DNA of 64,000 bases. It comes from Setophaga petechia. Lineage: Eukaryota > Chordata > Aves > Passeriformes > Parulidae. This document shows positions 49,109 to 63,100 of this stretch, in pieces. The position numbers and the translations under genes were made by a program. The stretch covers positions 32,234,557 to 32,298,556 of the forward strand of contig JANCRA010000008.1 in the NCBI GenBank assembly GCA_024362935.1, in the 5' to 3' direction. The notes below the pieces were generated by a model, which saw only the letters and a program-made list of their open reading frames with translations, ran no database searches and was not told where the DNA came from. Each line of letters starts with the position of its first letter. Positions within the stretch are counted from its first letter, which is position 1.

Positions 49109-50908
49109 AGCTGGGTGCTGCGTGCTAGGCAGGTGCGTGCAGGGCAGGAGGGGTGTTGCAGCAGGTGGATAGGAGTGTGTGCGCACACAGATGCAGGGCA
49201 GCGATGGGGTATGTTGCATTGCTGCATGGGAGCCAGATGTGTGTGCCTGTAGGTGCTGCTGGGGATGTGTATGCACGGGAGAATGAGGCTGACGTGGCTG
49301 TGGGGTGGGGGAATGCTTCACTGACGCAGGTGCCTGTGTGTGCCCATGTCCCCGTGTTTGTGGCAGTGTCATGTGGGCAGGTGTGGGAAGTCGTGCAGGC
49401 TGGCTTCTCTAGTGAGGCCCCCATGTGCTTACCCCCCGGGCTGGCTGCTGCCAGTGGGCCGAAAATAACAGCGTTGTAAGGGGTGTTGGCTGTTTTAAGG
49501 GGGAGCAGTGCCAGGGAGGGGCGTTGCTAATGAGAGCAAAAGTTTCATCTCGGTGGGGGAGTATGTTGGTAGTTTAGCTCCAGTAGTTTTGTCCGTGGCA
49601 GCTGGCCGAAGGAGTTGTCAGTGAATGCTGTTGCTTCTCTACCAGTGTCTTTCGCTTCTGTCACAGCAAACCCACCATCATCAGCTTGGTCGTCTGCTAC
49701 TCTGTGCACCCCAGCCTTGTCCCACCAGGGTGGGCACAGTGGTTTTTGGAGCTTTCCTCTGTTGAAACTGGAAGCTGAAGTTGCATAGGAGCACCTGTGG
49801 TGTAATTAGTATCAAGGTGCAGATATTCCAGGAGACATCTTCAGTTTCACAAGAGCAGCTGCCATAGCCGTCTTGAGTGAACTCTTTATAATAAAGTCAT
49901 TTCCGTGGGGCTCTGTGTTACTGGCGCAAGCACACCTTTACTGGCTCCTGGTGTAAAGTGGTGTTTAGCTATCTCTAGAAATTCTTGCCTGGGGTTTGTT
50001 TTCAAGCCTTTAGTTCCTACGAAGCTGAGTGGTGTTGAAGTGACATCTAGTTAGTGATAAGTACTGTGCAGTCTGTGTGAACAATGGGGCATTATAGCCG
50101 TCCCTCTAAACTGTTAGATTAATATGCAAAGATAACGCTTACAGAAAAGAGAGAAAAAATAAAGCATCAGTGAAAATAACATTGTCCTAAGGAATGATCT
50201 GAAATTTGTTTAAAGAGAGGAGTGGTCTTTGTTAGCACAGCACCTAAGCTTAGCACGACCTTCTAAACTCCTGTACCAGGCAAACTATATTTTAGTGCCT
50301 CCATGAATGAGAACGACCATTTCTCTGTGCCTCATAGAAGAGAGTTTACATCGCTAGGGCGAAATCTACCTACTGTTACTTGCAAGTGTCCTCAATAACT
50401 CTATCTGCCTAGAATGGAGCAACATTTTGTAGATTAAAGTTTTCCTGTGGTAGTGACTAATGTATTTACCTCAAAAATAGGTTCATTGTATGATTTTATA
50501 ATTGGTCATAGTATCATACTGTCACCAAGATTTAATAATAGCAATTATCAGTACTGAAGCGTTCATTGAAGGGGTTGGAAACGATTGTGCCATTGTTCTG
50601 GATCTCTGCCTGTTGAATTGATTGTCATTTTAGCAAAGGAGGATGTTTATGTCTTAACATCTTACAGATCACCTTCAGAAGCTGGACAGTTGGCTTCAGT
50701 TGACTGAAAAATGCCTGACTTTTAAAATGCACCCTGCTGTTGGTGCTTACACCAGAGGGGGCAGCCTGGAAGAGTATCCTCATAGAAATGGTGTACTTAC
50801 CAACTTCTGAGATCTTTGGGCAGTCTGTTTATGTGGATTTTTTTGCTAGGGTCTTTGTGTGCAAGTGACTTCAACAGTTACCTTTCGTTACCTCTAACTA
50901 TTGTCTTA

Positions 50909-50929
50909 GATATATATATATATATATAG
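50909..50929. repeat. (TA)n microsatellite
   Basis: About ten TA units are followed by ATAGTTAT-type near-repeats to about 51000 (repeated TAGTTATCTAT and TAGTTCTCTG words), so the tract appears to have degenerated on its right side. Confidence 0.85.
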
Positions 50930-53430
50930 TTATAATTACCGATAAATATTATCTGTCTATAGTTATCTATATTTGTAGTTATCTATACTTACCTGTCTGT
51001 AGTTCTCTGTGACTGAGATCTGATGAGTTTTATTCTGAGGTCCCATCTAATGAAAAGTACCTATATTTAGTAAGATCCAAAACCTGTCAGCTTTGAAAGG
51101 CCTAACTTCTGTGAAGACTTCAATTTGTGCCAAGAAGTTCCAGGACTTCTTTGGGATTACATGCAGTATGCAGAATGATCCAATGCAAAAGCTGTATATG
51201 TGTGCTTAAACTGTAAATCTGGGTTTGACTATACTGTTTCATAAAGTCATCAAAATAGAAAGCTGAAATGCAAAGTGATTGCATTTTGCAGGAAGCAACT
51301 TGTCCAAGCTTGCAAATTTCACAAGAAAAACGCCTGTTTAAGTTTTTGAGACACAAGTATGAATTTGTAGATACATACCTTTTAAGACTGAATGGCCGTT
51401 GGATTTCTGCACGGAAAGGAGAAATGGACGTACTGCTGTTTTTCACAACCATGTGATGTTCTTTAGTTGGATAAGAGCATGTACAGCCATCCTAAAAATT
51501 GACTTGTTGCTTGTGAATCCACTGCTGACCCATAATAAGCACTCTTTCCACTCCCATTGACTACTGGGATTTACATGAAGGTGATTCTGGGTTGAATTAC
51601 AGTTTCTATATGCATATCTGAAATCCTTAATTATGTTGGCAGTTAATCAACTTAAACTTGTTATGGTCATTTTTTTTCCTCTAGCCGTAAGCTTAATCCA
51701 GATACCTAATCAAAGCCTGGCCAAAAGAAAAACCGAGGAAAAAAACAAGTCACATTTATTTGATTAGATATCTGCAATATAAATATTTGAAACTTGGTGC
51801 AATGTTGCATTTTCAAAGCAGACATCTTACATGCTGCAAATATTTATACATTTCAGTGCTAGGATAAAGCTGTTCTGACTCAGACACTGAAGGCAAAATT
51901 CTGTTTTTCAGTTACCCACTGTAACTGCACAGAAACTGTAGAGTACTTGGGAATTAGAATGACTTAACAGATAGCAATATTTCCTGGTTGTCACTTTTGT
52001 CACTAATGTTAAAATTAAGTGGAACTTCTTCGCCTTTTCCAGCAGGAGCAATTCTAGTAAATGTTATGTTAGTGAGCCCAGGTTAAAACTTGCGAATGGA
52101 TTATGGTCCAGGTAGTTAACGCTGCCACTTAGGCTTTCATTAGGATGATGACTTCATTACAAATGTTTACTTTCATTACCTAACTGTTAGTCAGCAAATG
52201 TTTAGTCTCTTGATCTGCTGAACCTGCTTTGCCATTTGAAGCCAACGAGCTCTCTTTTTTTTGGTGTGATGATTACTCAACGCTGGTTGTTCATTTTTTG
52301 ATGTTTACATCTTGGTTATCTACAGAGGCCCATCACTGTTGTTGCACATTGGTGTTAACAGTTTCTCCTTGGATTCTTGAAACTGCAGCAGCGTTTGTGC
52401 AAAGGAACGTGGGGCATTAAGCGTGTCTTCCGAGATTAAATTCGTGTGCGGATGGACAGAACTTGCATCTCTCAAGTTGCTACCAAACTGTTCATTGCCT
52501 TATAAGTTCTAGCAGGTCTCGTAGCAGTGGCACATATCTGCTGTAAGATAAGTTGTTTATTTGCCACCCCCAAGTTGTGAGCTAACATTGCGCATGGTGT
52601 CCATGGCAGGGATGCTGGGATAGGGGCTGCTGAAGACCGGTCTCTAAACTGTTTCAAGTCATGTAAGAACAGAGGCTCTTTTCTGTGGATTCAAGACTAC
52701 TTACCTTCTGAGCACTATTTAAAATTCATTTTTGCTAATCTTTCATTTAAGTGATTGCTTATGGAAAAAAATTAAATTTTTATCAGCAGGATATTGTGTT
52801 GCTTAACGCTTGTTCAACAAAATCCACATTTCATTATGGGCTGTTGCAGAAGCTGTAGGCCTGGCATTACTGTTGTACTGTTGTGGTAAACCCAAGGTAA
52901 CTTTAGTAGGGTGGCTCCTAATTTACACCACTGGATGTGGGGATGAATTTAGCGCACAGCACTTAGCGCCTAATTAAAGCTTATAGTATTACATCCATAA
53001 TCAGGGCGCTCTTAGAATCTCTAAGAAATTACTTTTTCCTTTGTCTGTTCTTCTCCCTTTTCTTTCTTGCCATCTCACTGTGTGGTGTTGGGAGCTTGCT
53101 TCTCCATGTTGGGCTGTCGTATTTATGTCCCAAAGGAAATGCTTTCCAGCAGTGTACTTCAAATTGCAAAGTAGAAGAATTTTGTGGCTCCCTAAATCTA
53201 TAAGGCTGGTTTCTAAAATGATCTAGCTTTTAATCTTCTTTTCAAAGTAAAATAAAAACTACAAAGCTATGTAATTACAATTTGTAGCTATTTTTAGACT
53301 CCTAGCATGTTTCATTTATAGTATAATGATAAAAACAAATAGCACAGTGGCTAGACAGACAATTTTCAAACCAACAGCATCCACTTAAGCTACCCCTACC
53401 CTGTGTGTATTTCATACGTGTTTCCTTTGG

Positions 53431-53479
53431 TTCTTTTTTTTTTTTTTTTTTTTTCCCTTTTTTTTTGTTTTTTTTTTTT
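53431..53479 (+). repeat. poly(T) tract
   Basis: Two long T runs are separated by CCC and G, almost 50 bases. On the minus strand this is a poly(A) stretch, but no SINE or LINE body precedes it. Confidence 0.9.
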
Positions 53480-53618
53480 GGCTGGGAGTGTACTGAAACT
53501 GTATGTCTCAGTACATGCTGGGGGGTGCAGAGAAAACGAGAGCCCTGTCTGTCGGGCAGGTCCTGTTGTGAGTGCTTGCTGAAAACCGGATCATGTGTCA
53601 GTGAGTTTTAATGTACTG

Positions 53619-53654
53619 CACACACACGCACAGACAGACACACACGCACGCATG
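53619..53654 (+). repeat. CA/CG-containing microsatellite
   Basis: Interrupted CACACACACGCACAGACAGA and CACACACGCACGCATG units. Surviving CpG steps are notable in this setting. Confidence 0.75.
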
Positions 53655-53671
53655 CTTTGCTTTTCCGGCAG

Positions 53672-53690
53672 GTATAATAAAGGAAGAACG
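53672..53690 (+). other. candidate 19-base microexon
   Basis: CTTTGCTTTTCCGGCAG is followed by GTATAATAAAGGAAGAACG and then GTGAGTTGG. The acceptor and donor are both good and the enclosed piece is purine-rich, as microexons and splice enhancers often are. Nineteen bases would shift the reading frame, so if used it is more likely in a leader. Confidence 0.18.
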
Positions 53691-55318
53691 GTGAGTTGGC
53701 TTGTCACTATTTTTACACTGCATAGAAACGCTTGTGTTAGCTTAATATGGGGATAAAGCTGACTGAATAGTAATTTTTCCTTGTCTTTTTTAAGAAGATG
53801 GTGAGCAGGGAAGTGGTGTTAGTTTTCACTGAAGAAAGAGGCTGGTAGAAATTGAGGTGTTCCAGTCACAATTGTAGCCTAATTTTAAAATGGTCACGTT
53901 TACTTATTTAAAAATAGATTTGGGAATGAAATTAGCCATGTTCTTTGTTTTTAAAAGGGTAACGTGTGTGCACTCACCATATGGTAGCATTTAACCTATA
54001 TTGTATTAGCTGACAACAAGTCACATTTATTCTTTGATTTATTTCAGTGTTTCAGAATGTTCTTTTTCTGAAATCTAGTACAATAAAAGATGCATTTAGG
54101 GTTGTGCAATGTAATTGTCTGTAGCTGTTTTGCCTCATTGCTGAAATGATACCAGGTTCATGAGTAAGCAATATTTTCCCCTTCTGAAATAATTTGCTTA
54201 AGAAATAGTCATTCTCTGAATGTTGAAATGGTTTGCAGGAAGAGTTATGAACAATAGCCAGTGACACGGTGTGTTGTAAAGGATTGCGGGGCGAGGTGTT
54301 ACAGTCTCTGCTGGCTGAAACTAGAGCTCCTCTTTTGATGGTTGAGTATGTGCTTGCGAAGTCTCTCTCCCCCCCCCCCCCCCTTTGTCCACCAGTCTTT
54401 ACACAGGGGCTGCTTAGTTGTCTGTTTTAATGGATGCATTCTGGCTTCCTTTGTGGTAGACTGTGAGGCACCTGCATTGGTGAGCTGGTTGCAGTATTGG
54501 CAGCCACAAGTATGATAAAACTATGAATCAGGCAACTTAAGGACTGACTTAAACTATGCAGTTAGGGAAATAAGATATCTTATTTTCCCTTTGGATTTGG
54601 ATTTCCCTGGGGGTTGTATTTTTAGGCTTTCTTTCCCCTGTGCCATCCTGTCTATGCACATCTTGGGAGTTTTAGGAGCTGAGGCTCTCCTGCAAAGCCT
54701 TGAAGTGTGCAGTAAATAGGAGTTAGCCCCATACGGTGCATTGCGTGAGAACTTTCAAAAGTCGGTGGCACTCCTCACTGAGGTACCAGTTGCTCACCAT
54801 CTGTCTCTTAAAGTAATTTCTTTTAACCTTGGGACTCAAAAATATTTCAACAAGGTTATTCATGTGTTTGTGTGAAGAGTGTGTAAGTGTACCGAAAAAC
54901 TGCTAAGCTTCTAATTTCAACGTGGTGTTTGAATACTAATGTATACCAATTAGGAATGGCTGACGTTGTAATTTCTAGAAGTTGAAAGGAGCATTAAACA
55001 GCACCCTTCCAACACTAAATACAGCTTTTCCTCCTGTGTGTAGCTGCTTATGTGAAACCAAGGGTCTGTCTTCCAGATTGTTGTGCTAGCACGTTGACAC
55101 ATCCTTGGATAAAATACCAAGTTTGTGTATTTTCACATCAGTCCCTTTGCAACATCCTGTGTATAACTGTACCTTTAGCTGATTAACACAATGCTTTCTT
55201 GGTACTTTGTTTGATGGCTCTGTGAATCCTTATTTTAAGACCTTTTCTAAAGGAGTGTTTTCATCACTAAAGAGAAAAGCTGTATGAAATCTATAAATAC
55301 TTACTTTAATTAGATTTG

Positions 55319-55352
55319 CTCTGTGTGTCTTTTTTTTTTTCTTTCCCTCCAG
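55319..55352 (+). other. strong lone splice acceptor
   Basis: A tract of about 30 nearly pure pyrimidines ending CCCTCCAG is among the best acceptors in the presumed intron. The sequence after it (55353-55440) is AT-rich, with several TAAT cores and stops in the three frames within about 80 bases, and no good donor is near. It may be a conserved noncoding block and not an exon. Confidence 0.2.
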
Positions 55353-57655
55353 ATAAATTTTACCTCAGTAATGAATGCTGTGATCTTCAATGCATAATTT
55401 ATATTGACATTAATAATGATAGTTGGGGAATATTTTAATGCCAGTTTTAGAAAACATGACAATTTATGTTGGTAACCTTGGTCCCATTAAATTAGAACAG
55501 ATTTTAGTAGAGAGCTGTGACTATCAGTGGTATGATGGAATAACCCACTTCTTTTCGTTGTGGCAAGCATATTGGAGAGTTCATCTTATCATGAGCGGTA
55601 CATACCAGGTGTCAAGTGACATGCCAGACACACAGCTTTGCTTCTGAATGACTCTTTCCAATTAGAAAGTAATGGCTTTAACGGGATCAACCAAGTAATC
55701 GGAGTCTGTCAGTTCTCCCGTGCCAGGAGGTGTATATTTGCAAATGTTATTTATTTGTCTGCTTTTTAATGAGTTGCAAAATTGTTGGTAACCTTGAGTA
55801 AATTTGGGGGGCGGTGGAAATACTATGTGGAAATTGTGGGATTAATGGTTTAGCAGTTGGGATTAAAAATAGTCTCAGCAAATTACCCTGTTGATACTGA
55901 AGCCAGAATCTGTTAATGGGGTTACAAGCAGATTGGTTTATCGGTCATTTATTTTCTAGGTTGATTAGGGATTATAGGTTGCTATCACAAAACTAAGCAG
56001 TGCAAAAGGCGAGGATTGCTAATATTTTGCTTCAAAGTTTCATGCACTTAGAAAGAGGGTGTCTGGAGCTCTAAAGGGGTTTCTAGATTGTGGGCAGCCT
56101 TTCCCCTCAGATTTTTATATTCTGAAGTAGATGTCTAAGGAGCCTGAGTATTGTATGGTTTTGATTGTTAAAAGTTTGCAAAATGGTACAAAACAGTAAT
56201 TTGCAGGCCACTAAGAAAATTTTAAATGCCTGCTGCTGAATTGCCTGCCATTGTGTTCCCTGTTTCAGTGCAGAACCCAGGGCTTTTCTTACAACGTTTA
56301 TGATGTGCAGTCTGTGCAATAGACTGATGGCTTTTGTGTGTCCTGTTCTAACCTGCAGACAAACTGTGTGTACCTCTGCATAACAAAATCCTTTAACTGC
56401 CACCTGTTTATTGCAGATCACACATACACCTCTCAGCTAGGGATAGAGTTGCAAACCAGGGCAGCCCCTCTGAGGGATAAAAAGATGGCACCCGTGATAG
56501 AACCATTACTCTTATCTTCTGTCGAGTTCAGGAGATGCTGTGACTTTAGCGCTCTTTGCTACCTTGTTCTGATGTACAGCTTGAGATAACATGGTGACAT
56601 TTATTTGACTTTTCAATACTTGCTAAGCCAAATGCAATGAAATAGCAGGTAAACATTTCTGCAAATTTTAGCTAGATGTGGAGCACTGCACAAGATTGGT
56701 GGAGAGACCCGTAATTGTTTTTGTGTCCTTGGCTCTGACAGAAGATAAGGGAGAGAACAAGAGGTTCAAGAAGAGAAATGCTGACTTGGTTAGAGGAGTC
56801 GAAGATACAAACTTAAAAAGAATCCTCTGGGGACTGGCTGATCTGGCAGGCCGGCAAAAGGGAAGGAAATGGGGACCTTGAGATGTAAGAGATCAAGTAA
56901 TTACTTACCCTTCTAAAAACTAGATTTTCTTCTGTCCTTGAAGAAAGCTTGTCCAAGCTTCCTGCAGGTTCTAAGACTGATATCCAAGGATCAACACTTG
57001 TATCACCAGACTGGAGAGAAAGACAGATAGTTACTTGCTTAACGTGGCTCTCCTGTGACTTTTGTGCTTCTGGAGGATGGGAAAGAGAGCATAATAGACT
57101 TGATGAAGGATCAGCAGCCCAGAGCAGTGACAAGGTCAAGAAATTTGTCTGAATTTTGGCTTAAGTATTTTCTGCTGCAGTTCAGTTTGCACATCGGCAC
57201 AGGTTACTCTGGAGTGTGTAGGGAGCCTAAAACTGTCCTTCTGGCTCAGTGGGATTGGGAATGCCGCCCTCGGAGTTGGTCCTTCCTCTGAACAGGAAAA
57301 AAACCTCATCACTTGGTACAGTCTGTCATCTGTGATCCCCATGGAAGATGAACACTATCTCTTAAACTAAACTCTCTTCAACATGTAAGAAATAGGACAA
57401 GATGATGAGAGTTGAGAGTCTGTCAGCTAAGAAGATGCTAGACATGAGACAGATTTTTGTTTTCTTATACACACAGTTTATTCTGCTTTATTCATTGTAT
57501 TTTACACATTGAAGAAGATAACAGTCTTTGAAGGGCGAAAGTCTCAGTTTCTCATTCTAATATGCAAAATGAAGTTTTGAATTTGAATCTTAATTTAAAA
57601 ATAAAATATATATGTAGGTATAGCAGTTTGTGAATGTAGGAAAATATTTTTGCAG

Positions 57656-57790
57656 ATGAATAATAAAAATGCTCTTCACAGAGTCCTCCCTGTTTTCCTC
57701 CCATGCTGTTTGGGTCTAATGGATTTTGCCTATCATAACTCAATTCTTGTGGAATCTTACAGCAGCTCTGTGAAGTTTATGGAAGACCAG
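57656..57790 (+). other. candidate exon (135 bp, one open frame)
   Basis: TATTTTTGCAG precedes and CCAG|GTAACC follows. The first frame is open for 45 codons (MNNKNALHRVLPVF…), so the exon would be phase-neutral. The acceptor tract is poor (A-rich) and I do not recognise the peptide. Confidence 0.15.
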
Positions 57791-59343
57791 GTAACCAGAA
57801 TTACTCCTTGTGTAATTCCACCCACAAGTGAGGTAATTACACCTTGTGTTGGGCATCAGCGGAGCTATGCCAGTGTGAGCTGGTTCACTTGTAAAGATGT
57901 CTCACGCGTTTCACGTCTGGCATCATTGTCGGTCTCTTTGCTCAGAAGTGATGAAGAGCTGGTGCAAGCAGCAGGCACAGCAAAAGCTGGAGGAGAAGAA
58001 AATAGGGTGTGTTGAGCTGAACACAACCGTAAAGGAAAAAAGACTGTAACAAGATCATACAGAAAAAAGGAGGAGGAAATGAGTGTTTGGAGGAGCTGTG
58101 GGTGTCCAGGAAGACTGTTGAAGGTGGAGAACTACTTTCCCCTATACCTAGGAATGCTGAGTTTCTGTAGGTGTCTGTCTTTCATCAGAAATCACCGTGG
58201 CAGGAATCTATAGTTATCTGCGTTTAGGTAGTGAAAGAGTCATTGCCCTTTGGTGATCCTTTTCTTCATGAGTGGTGAGGTGGTGGCCGGAGCTCCCCTG
58301 GTCATCATGTCCCTGTACATTGTTGCTGGATGTTGCTGTCTGGGATGTGTTAATGGGGTCTGACTGAGATTTGTTTTATTTCCTGTGGCACTGGTCTGCT
58401 GGGTGGTCTCTGCCATCCTGCAGCAGCACCAGAACGAGATGGAGTGTGCACAGAGCTGTGTAGGAGCAGGATATGGGAGATGCCTGGTGTTCAGTCTGGT
58501 GCCTAGTTTGTGCTGTCCTGTTTCATCACAAGGAGCCCTGGGAGAAATTAAAGGGGTGATGGTTATAGTGAGATGTTAAACAGAAGAAGAGGAGATTGGC
58601 TGAGCACATGTGTTTGCATGTGTGTGAGGTAACTGAATTTTTCTTCTGTGTGGTTTCTTGAAGGGACTTAAGACTTGGTTCTACTGCACAAATCACCGAT
58701 TATTGTAGGCTCCTTTCCTGTCTCTTGTCCCCCAGGCGTACTTTGCTCTGCAGTCCCTTTTTCCGGGCTGTTACGCGCTTCTGAACTTGAGTTAGTGTCA
58801 GCACTCAAAACTTGAAGGTGGCAGAGACTTGGGATGAGTGGGTGGATGTGGCATGCTGAGCATGAGAGTTTTTGGAGGAGGAATATGAAGTGGAGCAGGT
58901 TTGTGTTCAGAATGAAAACAGGAGTGATCCAGGTGTTGCAAGGGGCCCGTGAGAAGGATTGAGCTATGGTGAGAAACCAGGCTGTTGGCACAGAAGGGTT
59001 GGGAGGGTGTCTGGGGCAATGCAGACAGCCACCTAAGACTGATTAATTTTTAGCACTGGTAGCAAATTTCCTTAAAAAAGAAATTGCTGTTAATGAATAG
59101 AATTTGTTAGGACTAGCTGCTCTGTTGTTCATTCTCTGTCTTTTCTTTGAATACTCTCATGAATCTGTCCTGAAAGTGCATTTTCTAGACGTGACTTTTA
59201 CTGCTACAGCCTTAACTCTGATGACTTTTGCAAAGAATGTGCTGGGTATAATGTTTCTGCTCTCTTAAAAAGAAGTAGTAACTTTATGTTTTTAGCATTG
59301 TAAAGGAGATAAAATGAGGACTTGCAGCACTTCCCTTTTCCAG

Positions 59344-59414
59344 GCTTCTGTAGCTCTGATCAGTTCTTTATGGTAACAGTCATCCTCTACATCAAACCAC
59401 AACATGATGGTCAG
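59344..59414 (+). other. candidate exon (71 bp, one open frame)
   Basis: The acceptor CACTTCCCTTTTCCAG is strong and the donor GGTCAG|GTAAAG is acceptable. The frame starting two bases in is open (FCSSDQFFMVTVIL…) and ends on a codon boundary. The peptide is not recognised. It is one of several such segments, so chance is likely. Confidence 0.18.
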
Positions 59415-60114
59415 GTAAAGGTGCGTGGGAACACAGCAGGCATCTGTTTTTATCTGACACAGAGTCAGCGGTTTAGGCTTACAGAAGATTATGATTTATC
59501 AAGAGAGTATAATTATAAGCTGTTGTCATATGGTGGCACCCAGTTGCAATGATGATCTGTTGCTGCTGTTTTGGGATGTGTACAAACACACAGTAAGAAT
59601 AAGTTCCAGGACTTGATTATATCTCCTCTGTGTACATGTGGTTGTATGGATCCATTAAGGGGTCATTAAAGTTCTCCAAAGCATTCTGCTGTCAAATTAA
59701 ATGCTAATAAATGTCTGTTAATTATCACAGTCCTCTTCACAATAATAAGTTATTAGAATTGAATTTACTGTGCATTTTACTACAGTGGGGGGAAGCCAAC
59801 TTTGGTGCTTGATCCTCATCTGGCGTTTGAATGTGTATGCATAATGCAAGGCAAAAATTTGGCCACAGTCTTCCTGGTACCGAAGGCTGCCTGTGTAGTG
59901 ATGGGGTAGAAATGTCCTCTGCTCTCCTCCAGACTCAACTGGTTTCTGTGCAGAAGCTGGTCCTGCTGTAGGCTTGCAGGAAAGCTGCACCATGGGGCTC
60001 TAGTTCTGTATGACACCGTAGGTACCTAAAAATGTGGTCAGTGCCAGGGTCCCTGGGTCATTCCAGAAATTAACCTGTCAGCTACCTGAAAAATATTAAG
60101 ATGGTTCATTAGCC

Positions 60115-60153
60115 CTCTCTCTTTGTGTCCATTGCTCTCTCTTTGTGTCCATT
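60115..60153 (+). repeat. tandem duplication, period 20 bp
   Basis: CTCTCTCTTTGTGTCCATT occurs twice, identical, separated by one G. This is a small recent duplication. Confidence 0.95.
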
Positions 60154-63100
60154 ACAGAGGGGTAGTTGGGAAAGGTCACATAAGAGATCAGTGACCAAGG
60201 AGGAGAAGGTTTAGCATGCCATATAGCATGGGTATACTCATGTGAGTACAGCTCTCTTCCCTGAGGAAGAGTATTGAGTACAGAATTCTCTTTCATTGCG
60301 AAGATACTTTCCTTTTGCAAGCAGCAGCAGCAGCTTATTGGTTTTGGTAATTCAGCCTGTTAGTAAGAGCTGTGTGGCATAGTAAATATGCACAGATAGG
60401 AAACTTACTTTCATGTATTTCCTGAGCAGAGCAACTGGAAGTCAAATGGTACCACATCCCCTGCACATGTAAATGGCATTGTAATTTCTTCTAGACAGTG
60501 GTCAGAAAATGATACATATTCCATCACTTTAGGACATTCCATCAACTTGACCCCAGAGGCTAAACCTTTTTCAGTTACTGTGCATTTTGGTAATGTTTGT
60601 CCAGTTACTTTGGTCACGTTAGTTTAAGTTTACATCAGCATATGTTAGACTAGAGCTTTGTATTAGGTGTACTGAATATGTGTTTTGGCATAGGAAGAGC
60701 AGGATGGCAGGGAACTGGGCTGGCAGAAGGAGATGTGCTTATGGCATCTGTTTTGTGCCTCTTGAATACTTTTCTCCAGCCCTGTATTCCCTGAGTCATG
60801 TTAATCCTGGTATCGGTAGGTACTGCCTACGCCCAGTTTATTTCTACCTTGAGGTCATGGCATAGGGTCATTATCTCACTTTCTGACTGTAAGCCATACT
60901 GCCTTGTAGGTTGATGATGAATTCATGGCTTTTAGGGAGTCATGTCTGCTCCTGTGCATGTGCACACACACCCCCCACACTGCAAAATAGCAACTTCAAA
61001 GCCCTCACTGGATAATCTTCACTGACATCAGTGAGCACTTCTTACTCATCTGAGGAGCCTCGCTGACTTGAGAGGCACTTTCTTGTGAATAGGAGTTTAC
61101 CAGAGTTAGCAATGGTGGCCCAGCCTGGCCCCAGAGGGTGATGGTGTGATTCAGTTACCCTAAGTTTGGCATTGCCTAGGCTTGGGCATATACACATACG
61201 TGCACAAAGAAAAAACCCAAAAAAGGGAAAAAAAAGGTGTTGGTGTTACCTGGCCAGGATTTGAAAAAAAAAAAAGTAATTGTTGGTTTCATGTGTGTTG
61301 TTGATGGTGTTTAAATCAAGCAAAAAGAATTACCCGCAGTCCTGTAGGTACAAGTGCCTCCTTGGCTGCACATAGTGATGTGGAACATTTTGTGTCTATG
61401 GCAGTGCATCGTGGTGTGGTTCTGTCCTCCTGCCTCCGTCGTGATACTGTGGGCTGGATTCTCCTCAACTCTTTGCCATCTCCACGCACTGATGTGGAGA
61501 GTTCAGGGGTATAGGCCGGGCTGATTTGGTTCTCTGTTTATATAGGACACAGACCTGCATGCTCTGAATGTATTTGTTTAAACAACAGGTCAGCTGTTAA
61601 CAGAAAATGTTGCATGCCTTGCTGGTTAATGGGAAAAGAAAGGCAATATTGTCATCATAATGGCTGTAGAAATTGAGATTGTTTCCTGCAGTTTCTCAAG
61701 TATGATAGAAGACATCTAGCTAAGTATTGTTAAAAAAGGTGCTTGCTCAAATAATAGTAAGTGTATGATGAACTTAATGGCAAAGGTAACAGTGGAGTTC
61801 AATAGAGTGACTTCAGAATCCTGTTGTCATTCAGCATTTCTGCTTCTTTTGTCTTGGTAAAGAGCAGGGTGTTTTTTTTTTTTTCTCCTTCTCCTACTTC
61901 CAGTTTTGCAGAAGGAGGTTATCTATGGTTTGCTATAGTTTTGAGTTTATATATTAGCAAGCATCACATTATTAACCCTTGCAAGTCAGTGTTGATTTTT
62001 TGTAGTATAAGCATAGTATGTGCCTGTACATGTGGAAACAAAAGTCGGAGATTTATTTTAAAACTTTATAGGTGGATATGTGGTGTTGGCAAGAAGCAGA
62101 GTGTACCCTAAGGCATCCTTACATTGCCAGTTGGGATTTAAGCTTTTATACTAGTAAATTTTATTGTCTAGGTTAAAAGCCAAATTCATTCAATTAAATT
62201 AATCTCTGGTTCTTTTCCAGTGTGGCAGAGTTTAACCAGGGACGAGTGTAGCTGTTTGGTTAAACATTAAAAGATGCTGATGATTTGATATTTTTTTAAA
62301 CTAATATTAGAGTGAGCTCAGAATGAAAAGAGGTTTTGAAGTTTTTGCATGGGGCTGCCATGCTGCCATTAATAAAATGGATCTTTATTTATTTACTTAT
62401 TTAATCAACATGCTTGCCATGAGTACAAAGCTTGTAATTTAACACTCCTCCTTGGTCTGGCAAGCTGATCCCTGTAGGCGGATGCTGGTGGCCACTTGGA
62501 AGTCTATTGAACTGACTGCAAAGATTTGATCATGTGGGTCAGTCTGTACAATGTGGGGTTTAGTTTCAGAGACAATGATTCACTACTGCCTAATTTTGGA
62601 GCTCAAATAATTGCTTTGCTATCAGTGCTTCTTTTTGAAGTATTCCTAATTAGGGTGTAAAAGCAGGTAGTTTATGTTAAATGGCAGGAGAAACAGTTGG
62701 TGTCTCCTGCATGAAACCACTGTGTTTATGTAATGGTGTAATGCATGTAATCCATCCACAAGTTTATGCATTCAGTGTCCTCCTGGAAGTGTCAGAGATC
62801 CACAGTGTCCCTGAGCACTAGATTTAGCATTTGATGCTCAGATGTAGTTTTTAGATCTATAAAGTGTCTTCATCCTTTACAGCTCCCCACTGGCTGTGTT
62901 TTTCAAGACATTGAAGGAGCTTGGTACTCTTCCCAAGTCAGCTGTGATTTATGCTCAGTCAGAGAGGACTGAGGCAGCCCATTGAAGTTACCCTAAGGGA
63001 AGCTGTCATCATCAGGATGATTAAAAAGCCTCGTTGGGCATGTGATGCAATGTCAGTGCGCAGGATAGCCCTGCTGCAGGTCGAGAGCTCTGGCCCCAGC

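Noticed and set aside
48383..49372. 329-codon minus-strand ORF with HTYTPVHPSM-type repeats
   Set aside because: It is the translation of the 30-bp minisatellite. A period near a multiple of three keeps frames open; it looks protein-like but is repeat-driven.
50751..50771. CTCF-like word CACCAGAGGGGGCAGCC
   Set aside because: The spacing is one base off the usual CTCF core, so the match falls apart when aligned.
55423..55647. Frame with TIYVGNLG, resembling an RNA-recognition RNP2 motif
   Set aside because: Only eight residues agree. The rest lacks the RNP1 motif and RRM pattern.
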